A stretch of DNA of 64,000 nucleotides. Source: a bacterium. GTDB lineage: Bacteria > Patescibacteriota > Saccharimonadia > Saccharimonadales > UBA4665. Position 1 is the first letter of the stretch. Every line of letters starts with the position of its first letter. The stretch covers positions 62,001-126,000 of the forward strand of contig JAJZNU010000005.1 in NCBI GenBank assembly GCA_021811625.1, in the 5' to 3' direction. This document shows, in pieces, positions 18,301 through 24,961 of the stretch. The notes beneath the pieces were generated by a model. That model was given only the letters and a program-made list of their open reading frames with translations, was not told the DNA's origin and ran no database searches. A program made the position numbers and the translations under genes.

Positions 18301-19715
18301 TCGTTATGGTATTCAGCCGCTACCCAAGCGGCAGAAAATACTGTCGTCGAGGCACGGGCTTCATCAACCGAACCCTGAAAATAGTTACTACTAACGGTAC
18401 CAGGCCATCCGGATAAATTATCTCCGCCGATGCGCCAGTATCCGGTATAGGACTGAGCGGTAGTTACGCCAGAATTCGAAGCCACTAGTTGGCCATCGAC
18501 GTACAATTGCATGCCGGCTGACGACAATGAGGCGCTAACGAAGTGCCATTGCCCATCATTGTAAGAGTTCGGGCTGTTTATAGTTTGTACGGAACCAGGG
18601 TAAACTCCGAAATATATTTGACCGACGTTATTCATATATATATGCCTGTCGTAATTGCTACTGGTGCCGGTCTGGCTGCCTCCGAAACCTATTAATTTGC
18701 CGCCGGAAGTCGACGTCGTCTTAAACCATATGGAAAGCTGAAAAGTATTGCCGCCAGTTAAAAGATTGGTCGAAGTAATATACTGGGAAGAACCGTTAAG
18801 AAGAAACGCCGAGTTCGCTTGACCTAGTCGGTCCGGGGTTTGGGTCGGAGTACCTACCAACAATCCGGTGTTGCTAGCAGAGCTGCTGTCCTTTGAGGTG
18901 CTCGGACCCGACTGGTTCAAATGCCAGACTCCCTGATAGCTACTTCCCCAAACTGCCGTAGCATCCTGGCCGTCGGCCGCGGAGGGGTTATCGTAATACA
19001 TATACAGACCCTCGTTAGTAGTGTTGGCATCAATCGTTGGCATGTTAACCCAGATACTAGCCGTCTGGTTAGTGCTGTTCCAGGTATCTATCTCGTACGG
19101 TAATGCCGTGACGCCATCTAACTCCGTAAAACGGATATCCTGGCCCTGGCTTTGGGCATCAGAAAAATTAAAGTTGTTTGAGTTCAGCTGTACCAACACC
19201 GGAAAATTATTTAATGTTCCCGGCGCCACACCGATAGCCGCCTGCGTATTATTGAATGTGATCATCTTCCTATACCCCCAAGCCGGGTTGTACCAGTTAG
19301 CTGTTTGGGAGAGGGTTACTTGGTTTGCCGTTGAAGTGGTGAGATTCGTGGCTGATGAGTACTGGTTGGTTGTTGAGGTACCAACTCCACCACTCCAGTC
19401 CGTTTGGGCCCAGGTGGATAGTGCTAGAGCACCATGGATTTGGCTAAAGACTAAGATACCGACTGCGGTGATACTGGAGAGAGAGACGGCTATATGAACA
19501 TGTTTGTGATACTGCCATTCCCACCAACGGGCATAGAGACGAAATCTTACTAGGAATTTGTAGTGGAGGCGCTGAGTGGTTTTGGAGTGAATATACTCAA
19601 GAACAGGCTTAACCAACCTATATACCGGCAACAGGATTACACTCATAGATAGTCTTAGCAGACGCTTAAGTCTACGAACTGCCTTACGCGGTACCCCTGC
19701 ACCATAATCGGTCAT
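15369..19715 (-). CDS. Giant surface protein: DUF2341, LamG-like and FN3 repeats
   Basis: A 1448-residue cell-surface protein, the largest in the window. Residues 1-72 are basic and cytoplasmic, about 74-95 form a membrane helix (VHIAVSLSSITAVGILVFSQ), and the rest is exposed. From about 148 a DUF2341 domain (YRKMITFNNTQ to GLYMYYDNPSAADGQ) is followed by a LamG/concanavalin-like domain (about 265-425, QGVWHLNQ to DEARAS). The remainder is a series of Ig/FN3-like domains, including several copies of a W-T-T-x-x-x-S-x-S-x-V-x-Y-G pattern. It is rich in Thr/Ser and very low in Lys. Such proteins are usually adhesins or carbohydrate binders; in an episymbiont it could contact the host cell, which is inference. 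AGAGGGTGA precedes the ATG. Confidence 0.9.
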   Translation of the reverse strand: MTDYGAGVPRKAVRRLKRLLRLSMSVILLPVYRLVKPVLEYIHSKTTQRLHYKFLVRFRLYARWWEWQYHKHVHIAVSLSSITAVGILVFSQIHGALALSTWAQTDWSGGVGTSTTNQYSSATNLTTSTANQVTLSQTANWYNPAWGYRKMITFNNTQAAIGVAPGTLNNFPVLVQLNSNNFNFSDAQSQGQDIRFTELDGVTALPYEIDTWNSTNQTASIWVNMPTIDANTTNEGLYMYYDNPSAADGQDATAVWGSSYQGVWHLNQSGPSTSKDSSSASNTGLLVGTPTQTPDRLGQANSAFLLNGSSQYITSTNLLTGGNTFQLSIWFKTTSTSGGKLIGFGGSQTGTSSNYDRHIYMNNVGQIYFGVYPGSVQTINSPNSYNDGQWHFVSASLSSAGMQLYVDGQLVASNSGVTTAQSYTGYWRIGGDNLSGWPGTVSSNYFQGSVDEARASTTVFSAAWVAAEYHNENNTFSTFGSAQGYYPTSGTLVSNIYNSTLPENWATLTYAATVPSGTGVSVLVRSGNQPDLSDAPAFTSCSAIASGGAITSTCAPNKSQYVQYEVSFTSNGAATPTLTSIAIDYSPSDTTPPPVNASNILMYKSNGGPSITSGQWINTDPYATWTAGADNTGGSGILGYCLYLGQDPTGNPITTKGYLGTSPVNTNGACQFAVSTTSIDLSTSGMIGTPLTTSTSPYYLNIVAIDNADNVYTGSPAQFEFLYDNTPPTNPAFVSAPSEFVSSKSVDLTWPTTGSDAASDADSGVAGLQYRIGSTGIWYGANHTGTQDATDLLPNNGSYTTVPIPDYANLNEGDNIVYFRTWDNAGNVSTAYTTAVIKINTTSPSSPQNLTATPAVNTTNSFGFSWLAPASFQGSAANITYCYSVNVLPTSTNCTFTAAGQTSLSAGAYATEPGDNTMYVVAKDEAGNINYATAASTTFTANTPAPGVPLNVNIADISVKASSLWKLALSWEQPSTVGAGIATYRVYRSTDGINYSSIASTAGASYVDTGLNQETYYYKIEACDSANNCGAFTDPVSMYPTGKFTQPANLLAGPVTSVSTRSANITWTTDRTSNSSVEYGLSSNHYLPTAAANTDQVVSHDLTLNNLNAGTTYYYRALWTDEDGNTGTSLEYEFTTLPAPTVSNVVVTGINLHDASITFTTNNASQAKLYYGPNGSFANTQLLNTSPSLSTYTVPISGLMSGTTYTFKVNPFDAQGNEYDQTIFSFSTPPAPAITNVSFQPVPGALTGTEQISWTTNVPTTSQITYSLQGQPLSSGLSAIDPAMTTSHLMTIENLNYNTPYQITATSQDSLGNIATSDLQVFHTGLDTRPPIVSSVVVQPSIRGTGASASGQIIVSWKTDKPGTSQVAYGQGSSGGYSSKTAEDTTLVTNHVVVISNLPTSEVFHLQALSVDEAGNVGVSANQTTIVGQATDSALSIVFNALQAVFGL

Positions 19716-19905
19716 CTGTCACCCTCTATATGTTTCGGTTATGTTTTAATATACACTACTTTTCAACAACATGCATAACGAAAATCGCTAAACCTTTGGT
19801 TATTTTTGTCATCTAGATAATTATCGGGTGACGAGTGTATTTTGCCTAAGAAATCTCCGCCCGCCTATGGCTATATTTAATAACCTGCGAATGAGGTCAG
19901 ATCCA

Positions 19906-21036
19906 CTAAGCCTCAGTTATTATTTTTTCCCAAGGATAATCGGGATTTCCAAAATGACCATAGGCACTGGTTGGAGAGTATATGGGTCGTTGCAAATCTA
20001 GTTTATCTATAATGCCTTTGACGGAAGTGTCGATTATTTTGTCCTTGAAGTCATAAAGGGCCTGTTCACTAGCTGTGGCGGTGCCGAAAGTTTCGATAGT
20101 CTGCATCAAGGGTCTTGCCTGGCCGATGACATACGCCAAGCCCACTTCGCACTTAGTAGCCAAACCGGCCGCTACAATGTTCTTAGCTATATACCGAGCC
20201 GCATATGCTCCGCTGCGGTCAACCTTGGACGGATCTTTGCCGCTAAACGCACCTCCGCCGACTCTGGCATATCCGCCGTAAGTATCGACAACTATCTTCC
20301 GGCCGGTCAAACCGGCGTCGCTATCCGGTCCCGGTATATGCCATACGCCGGTACCATTCACGACGATATTATTCGCAGCCGGCAAGTCAAAACCAAAACT
20401 GCTAAGCACCGGCTTAAATATGCGCCTTATTACATCTTCCCTGACCTCGTCGGCCGATACTTCTTCAGCGTGAGCGACAGCCGCCACCAGTTTTTCGACC
20501 CCTACCGGCTGGCCGTCTCGATACCTAACAGTGACTTGAGCTTTTCCGTCAGGCCGCAACCATGAAATCGACGACGTTGATCTCATTTCATCGATTCGTT
20601 TGGTGAGGGCATGCGCCAAAGCAATCGGTAACGGCATAAATTGATCAGTCTCACAGTTTGCATAACCAAACATCATTCCCTGATCGCCTGCTCCCCCATC
20701 ATCTACACCTACGGCAATATCCGGTGATTGCTGATGAATATTGTTAGACAATACTGAGTCCTGATAACTAAAGCCCCAGGCCGGGACGGTATATCCAAGG
20801 TGTTTAATTTTGTCTCTTACGATTCGCTCATAATCCAAGGTGGCGGTCGTTTTTATTTCCCCGAACAAGCAAATCCTGTTGGCACCAACAACCGTTTCGA
20901 TTCCAGTACGAGAATGACTGTCACTCTCCACTGCCGCATCTAGAAGTGCATCGCTGATGGCATCACAGATTTTATCCGGGTGACCCGAGCAAACCGACTC
21001 GCTCGTGAATAAATCACCGCTAGTTGTATTTGACAT
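19906..21036 (-). CDS. metK: S-adenosylmethionine synthetase
   Basis: Makes SAM from methionine and ATP. I start at ATG 21036 (MSNTTSGDLFTSESV, 376 residues, family length) because AAAGGA sits 6 nt upstream; the track's extra 27 residues come from reading through the riboswitch. Motifs are ESVCSGHPDKICDAISDALLD (ATP and metal), GAGDQGMMFGYA (the GAGDQG loop) and GGGAFSGKDPSKVDRSGAY (the P-loop-like motif). It is preceded by a SAM-type riboswitch whose expression platform overlaps the ribosome site, so SAM should repress its own synthesis. SAM users nearby include queA and the island methylases. Confidence 0.97.
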   Translation of the reverse strand: MSNTTSGDLFTSESVCSGHPDKICDAISDALLDAAVESDSHSRTGIETVVGANRICLFGEIKTTATLDYERIVRDKIKHLGYTVPAWGFSYQDSVLSNNIHQQSPDIAVGVDDGGAGDQGMMFGYANCETDQFMPLPIALAHALTKRIDEMRSTSSISWLRPDGKAQVTVRYRDGQPVGVEKLVAAVAHAEEVSADEVREDVIRRIFKPVLSSFGFDLPAANNIVVNGTGVWHIPGPDSDAGLTGRKIVVDTYGGYARVGGGAFSGKDPSKVDRSGAYAARYIAKNIVAAGLATKCEVGLAYVIGQARPLMQTIETFGTATASEQALYDFKDKIIDTSVKGIIDKLDLQRPIYSPTSAYGHFGNPDYPWEKIITEA

Positions 21037-21039
21037 AAA

Positions 21040-21172
21040 AAATCCTTTCTCCGCGTCCAGGCAGGAAAGGACATTTATGAAAATATCTTCCCCGCTATCC
21101 GGGTCTAGATGGGGCACCTATACCACTACTGGCAGGTTGCCGACAGGTCATCGAGCTAGATCTCTCACTGTA
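21040..21172 (-). promoter_or_regulatory. SAM-I/SAM-IV-clan riboswitch controlling metK
   Basis: On the minus strand the leader contains CTCGATGACC followed by CGGCAACC, the kink-turn sequence of the SAM-I clan, then a stem ACCTGCCA/TGGTATAGGT, then GGTGCCCC. P1 is TCTAG/CTAGA (21156-21160 with 21104-21108). The GGTGCCCC form is closer to SAM-IV than to classic SAM-I. After a CCCG/CGGG hairpin comes the platform: TCCTTTC (21065-21071) can pair with GAAAGGA (21043-21049), which is the ribosome site and is followed by TTTTTT. A competing GTCC/GGAC hairpin would free it. Confidence 0.85.
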
Positions 21173-21207
21173 CTCTTTATATTTGGTTTAAGTTGTTAAT
21201 GACAGCC

Positions 21208-21216
21208 ATTATAGCA
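21208..21216 (-). promoter_or_regulatory. Extended -10 promoter of metK and its riboswitch
   Basis: TGCTATAAT on the minus strand, an exact extended -10. Predicted start about 21201, just upstream of the riboswitch. Confidence 0.65.
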
Positions 21217-21264
21217 TGGCTATGGTTATATGGAGGGGCATTTTGTATAATTATTAGGAGTCAA

Positions 21265-21339
21265 TGGGATGTGGCCAAGCGGTAAGGCGCCTCGCTCTGG
21301 ACGAGGAGAACGTAGGTTCGAATCCTACCATCCCAGCCA
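21265..21339 (+). tRNA. tRNA-Gln (anticodon CTG), CCA encoded; left junction of the island
   Basis: A complete cloverleaf: acceptor TGGGATG/CATCCCA, D arm GCC...GGC, anticodon stem CCTCG/CGAGG with loop CTCTGGA (anticodon CTG, reading CAG), T arm GTAGG-TTCGAAT-CCTAC, discriminator G and encoded CCA. The first pair is U-A as in tRNA-Gln. A TATAAT at 21246-21251 is its -10. The AT-richer island starts directly after the CCA, and degenerate copies of the 3' half recur at its far end, so this gene is the likely attachment site. Confidence 0.95.
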
Positions 21340-21347
21340 GATGCAGC

Positions 21348-21416
21348 ATAACAGGGGTAGACCCATATTCTTTAACATTATTACTTGTATCTGTAAAATT
21401 AATTGACCCCCGTTAT
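21348..21416. repeat. Inverted repeat and second T-arm-like sequence just inside the island
   Basis: ATAACAGGGGT (21348-21358) and ACCCCCGTTAT (21406-21416) are inverted with one mismatch. Immediately after comes GGTTCGAATCCCATTTGCCC, which resembles another tRNA T-arm/acceptor 3' end. This may be part of the recombinase binding region or a scar of an earlier insertion. Confidence 0.5.
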
Positions 21417-21487
21417 TAGGTTCGAATCCCATTTGCCCTAATACAAGAGTACATATTTGAGCTTAAGTCCAGTTACCATTAAGGCTG

Positions 21488-22045
21488 GTGGATTTTTTTG
21501 CTACTATTAACTTTATGGGCACACTATCAATTATCCTCGGAATACTAGGTCTTATTGGAACTATTGTAAGTCTTGTGTTTGCAATAGTTGTGTATGTAAG
21601 CCCTATGTTTCGATTTAAACTCTATTTACGCAATAAAAATGCTTGGGTAAATATCCATCTACGTGCTGGTGGTGATGATGGATACTTACAGCATTCACGT
21701 CATCCAGAATTCACAATAACGGAATCAGAAGATAGCCGAAAATGGGATAGAGACGAGCCCTGGATGAAAAAGACTATTAGACCAGACAAAAATTCTGGCT
21801 CTAGAAAAGTATACTTAAATGTAAGCGGTGTTGTTGTTTGGAGTGGTGACTTCATGTTTCTTGATGGTTATAGAATATATGTTCCTGTTCCGAAAGTAGA
21901 TTATGCAGAAACAGAAAATGAAGAGGACAATACCTATTACTATGACGAGGTGCAGATTCTAGTTGCAAATGTCATTGGAAAATTTCATATATACAATAAC
22001 CTGAATGAATTTTGCTCAAAAACAGGTATTTGCATGAGTCACTAA
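21488..22045 (+). CDS. Hypothetical membrane-anchored protein
   Basis: No recognised family. About 185 residues with a strong N-terminal membrane helix (GTLSIILGILGLIGTIVSLVFAIVVYV) and a soluble, acidic C-terminal domain with beta-rich character (VYLNVSGVVVWSGDFMFLDGYRIYVPV). The listed start is a GTG; the ATG at 21515 (MGTLSII) is an equally good choice because neither has a clear ribosome site. It ends 4 nt before the next gene, so the two are probably co-translated. A membrane protein next to a HEPN-like protein could be an effector and partner pair, but that is speculation. Confidence 0.65.
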   Translation: MDFFATINFMGTLSIILGILGLIGTIVSLVFAIVVYVSPMFRFKLYLRNKNAWVNIHLRAGGDDGYLQHSRHPEFTITESEDSRKWDRDEPWMKKTIRPDKNSGSRKVYLNVSGVVVWSGDFMFLDGYRIYVPVPKVDYAETENEEDNTYYYDEVQILVANVIGKFHIYNNLNEFCSKTGICMSH

Positions 22046-22049
22046 GCAT

Positions 22050-23273
22050 ATGAACGATCAACTTACCCACTACGAAGATTTATTCGGCAAAGCCATACCA
22101 ATTGACTATGACACACAGGCTGAAAGGTGGATTGGTTTTTTAGATAAAGCTATTAAAACAAAAAATCCAGAGATAAACGGTTACGGCATATCCATGGGCA
22201 ATCCTACGGATGAATTTGGATATTGGCATTGGCAATTACGATTTAACAAGCAGGTCGGAATCACTGCTGTTCCAGCTGATATTCCTAGGTTGCTAATACT
22301 TCCAACTGCAACCACACCTAAATCAATATATGTTGTTTTAGGTGATACCAAGCCAGTTTCGAACGAAGATAAGGAAATGTGGTTAAAGGTTATCAAGAAG
22401 GCTAACCAACAGCTAAAAAGACAGCAACCTAAAACATTTCAGTGGGAAGCAGCAATTGGTCAGCAAAATGAGCCTGGCGGAAATCAATATATGTCATTAA
22501 GGTCCAGTACTAAAGTTGGACATATAACAGTCCGCCCTGGTCGTAATTCATTTAGTTTTGCTGGTTCAACACCTATGCCAACCTTTAATAGTGGTTCATT
22601 CAGTACTACTTACCCCATTATTGTAAGCGGAACTGTGGCGGGTCATGACTGGCTAGAAGCTTCTAAGCAAGCCAGTAGAGACTTAAATAAATTTGCAGAG
22701 TTATTATCCATAGCCTGGAAGTCAACTTGGAAAGTGATCCATTCTCCACAGCCAGTTGGGGCATCGCCTCTTAAAATACCCGCTCGTAGTCTCGGTGTGC
22801 CAATGCGAGCCCTTAGGTTGCCCAGAACAAGAAAGTCAATCCCCAAGTGGCTTATAAAGGCATTCCAAAAAGTTGATAAAGACGTAGCATTATCGAATGC
22901 GTTAAAAACTCACCACGAAGGTTTATTAATGCAAAGTGACCATCCGTCTTTCGCCAATCTAGCATTCGTGTCTGCTATAGAGACTATAGGCAGGAAGTTA
23001 GCAGGGTCTAAGGTTTGCGACAAGGAAAGATTTAGAATTGGGCTACGGACAGTGTACAGTGCTAAAAAGGTAAAGCTGCTAGAAACATCATATTCTCCAA
23101 GAAGTAGCACTACGCATGAAGCGGTTCTTCACGGCAATGAAAGCATGGTTGGTCATGTAGGTTTGCCTTCAATTTTTAATCCTGACCCAGCGGATATTTT
23201 TGGAATAAGTGAAGTACGTAAGATTAAAACAGTTAGTTGTAAGGTGCTGGAAAAACAACTGAGATCATTGTAA
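22050..23273 (+). CDS. Hypothetical protein with C-terminal HEPN/Apea-like motif
   Basis: A 407-residue protein I cannot assign as a whole. The N-terminal 260 residues have no motif I know. The C-terminal part (about 285-385) has the pattern of Apea/HEPN-type domains: FANLAFVSAIETIGRKLAG, a helix, then YSPRSSTTHEAVLHGNE, where R-x4-H matches the HEPN RNase motif R-x4-6-H. Known ApeA-like proteins are anti-phage RNases. It follows the membrane protein by 4 nt. The position at the element edge, next to an integrase, is typical of accessory defence cargo. Function remains an inference. Confidence 0.65.
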   Translation: MNDQLTHYEDLFGKAIPIDYDTQAERWIGFLDKAIKTKNPEINGYGISMGNPTDEFGYWHWQLRFNKQVGITAVPADIPRLLILPTATTPKSIYVVLGDTKPVSNEDKEMWLKVIKKANQQLKRQQPKTFQWEAAIGQQNEPGGNQYMSLRSSTKVGHITVRPGRNSFSFAGSTPMPTFNSGSFSTTYPIIVSGTVAGHDWLEASKQASRDLNKFAELLSIAWKSTWKVIHSPQPVGASPLKIPARSLGVPMRALRLPRTRKSIPKWLIKAFQKVDKDVALSNALKTHHEGLLMQSDHPSFANLAFVSAIETIGRKLAGSKVCDKERFRIGLRTVYSAKKVKLLETSYSPRSSTTHEAVLHGNESMVGHVGLPSIFNPDPADIFGISEVRKIKTVSCKVLEKQLRSL

Positions 23274-23306
23274 ATGACTAACTCAAGGAACTGTTCGGTA
23301 AACTGT

Positions 23307-23546
23307 TTATCTCTTCTTACCAAATAAGCCTAAAAAGCTAGGGAATTTACCCTTAGATGTATTACGGATAATACGCATTTGGGGTGAATACCATCCCGCC
23401 CTATACTTCATGCGCTGCTTTATTCTACTAGGTCTAGTCCAACCCTGAAATTGACTAATGCCTAGGGAACGCTTGATTCGCCGCTTTTCTGTTGTTATGC
23501 CAAACATCCTGTTAATAGAGGGTTTACGATAGCGAATCAACTTCAT
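23307..23546 (-). CDS. Small very basic protein after the recombinase
   Basis: 79 residues, strongly basic (many Arg/Lys: MKLIRYRKPSINRMFGITTEKRRIKRSLG), no membrane segment. It starts 18 nt after the recombinase stop on the same strand, so it is probably translated from the same mRNA. The charge suggests nucleic-acid binding, perhaps as an accessory factor for excision or packaging. I recognise no family. Length and position make a real gene plausible but not certain. Confidence 0.55.
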   Translation of the reverse strand: MKLIRYRKPSINRMFGITTEKRRIKRSLGISQFQGWTRPSRIKQRMKYRAGWYSPQMRIIRNTSKGKFPSFLGLFGKKR

Positions 23547-23564
23547 GATTTCATGATACTCGGT

Positions 23565-24875
23565 TTAAACCGTAAACCTTCTAAAAATTTGTCTATCTTT
23601 AACAAATAATGGTACGTTTAAACCTCGCATAAAGTCATCTTGCTCACTAAGACCGCCCTGTTTTAACACGTAGCTAGCATAATTTCTAAAGTAGTCACGT
23701 TCAGTTAGCTTTAGGCCATGGTCTTTGATCAATTGGCTAGTTATTCGTTTATGCTCCTCTATGCGCTTGTAGAGCCTTTCTGTTACTTCTAAGTCATCGA
23801 ATTGCCCCTCATCAACTAGTTGAAGTATCTGCTCGGTGATCATTTTAGCTGTAATAGATCGCTCTGGGCAGTCAGGGTCTTTAGTAGATTTCGTGCAGTG
23901 ATAATAAACATGTCTATTTTTGCTGCCGTCATTACGCCGCCTGAAATGCTCCTCTACTGTTAGTCTTGATCCGCATGCGCCACAGTAAAGTAAATGTTTA
24001 AATGGAAACTGCTTTGATCCCCAGGCTGGTTTTTCTGGAACTAAGTATTCCATTCTTTGCCGGACTATATTAAAAAGCTCTTTAGTTATGATGGGCTGGT
24101 GTTTACCCTGATAGAGTGGCCCGCCGACCGGATACTCAAAGTACCCATAGTAAAAAGGATTGGTCAGTATTCTGTAGATCTGACTGAGTGATAGTTGCGC
24201 CCCGGCCTTAGTAGTAAAACCACTAGTATCTAGCCAGTCTTTAATAGTTCGACCGCTCTGATGCAATAGGCCTGATCGCTCAAACATCTCTTTAACTATT
24301 GGTGCACGATCAGCATCTAATACAATGTCTTTTACGCCACTGAATGAGCGGTTAATATAGCCTATTGGTGCAGAGCCAGGTCGCCATCCCATCTCACATT
24401 TGGCACGTATACCACGTTTTACGTTAATACCTCTATTATCATTCTCTAATTTGGCCTGAGAACATAAGATCATAAGCAGGAACTTTTCGTTTGGTGTATT
24501 ACTGAAGCTTTGTCCGAAAGTTCGGATGCGTTGGAGCTTATTTAAGTCCATTAGATCGACAAGTGAGCCTAAATCTCCAGCGTTGCGGGACAAACGATCG
24601 GGTGCCCAAGTGAGTACCCCCTCAAATTTTCCATTTCGTAAATCATGCAGTAGCTCATTGAAGATTGGCCGATGACCCGACTCTTTCGCTGAATAGCTCT
24701 CTTGCTTAACCTCCACGACATTTAAGCCCTCACGGTCAGCCATAGCTTGCATTTCTTTTATTTGGGAATCAATGGACATTGCTTGGCGTTCGTCTGATTC
24801 GCTGCTTTTGCGAGCATACAAACAGTATTTTATTTGAGTCAGTACGTCTTCCTTCACAAGCACAAGGTATCGCAA
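23565..24875 (-). CDS. Large serine recombinase (site-specific integrase)
   Basis: A 436-residue serine integrase. The resolvase domain begins at YCLYARKSSESDERQAMSIDSQ (catalytic Ser in ARKSS) and includes LTWAPDRLSRNAGDLGSLVDLM with the active-site Arg. It is followed by the recombinase domain (GWRPGSAPIGYIN to NPFYYGYFEYPVGG) and a zinc ribbon (CGACGSRLTVEEHF...YYHCTKSTKDPDC), then a coiled-coil end. No ATG opens the ORF; the first codon is TTG and GTG codons at 24863 or 24857 are alternative starts. It lies 3.5 kb inside the left junction and is the only recombinase in the island, so it is the best candidate for integration at tRNA-Gln, an unusual target for this class. Confidence 0.92.
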   Translation of the reverse strand: MRYLVLVKEDVLTQIKYCLYARKSSESDERQAMSIDSQIKEMQAMADREGLNVVEVKQESYSAKESGHRPIFNELLHDLRNGKFEGVLTWAPDRLSRNAGDLGSLVDLMDLNKLQRIRTFGQSFSNTPNEKFLLMILCSQAKLENDNRGINVKRGIRAKCEMGWRPGSAPIGYINRSFSGVKDIVLDADRAPIVKEMFERSGLLHQSGRTIKDWLDTSGFTTKAGAQLSLSQIYRILTNPFYYGYFEYPVGGPLYQGKHQPIITKELFNIVRQRMEYLVPEKPAWGSKQFPFKHLLYCGACGSRLTVEEHFRRRNDGSKNRHVYYHCTKSTKDPDCPERSITAKMITEQILQLVDEGQFDDLEVTERLYKRIEEHKRITSQLIKDHGLKLTERDYFRNYASYVLKQGGLSEQDDFMRGLNVPLFVKDRQIFRRFTV

Positions 24876-24961
24876 ATCTTTATTAAGTCCAGGAAATTAT
24901 GTTATTACTTAGTGAACTGTAATTTAAGGTGTAAAATGGGGACAAATGACTGGAACAAACT

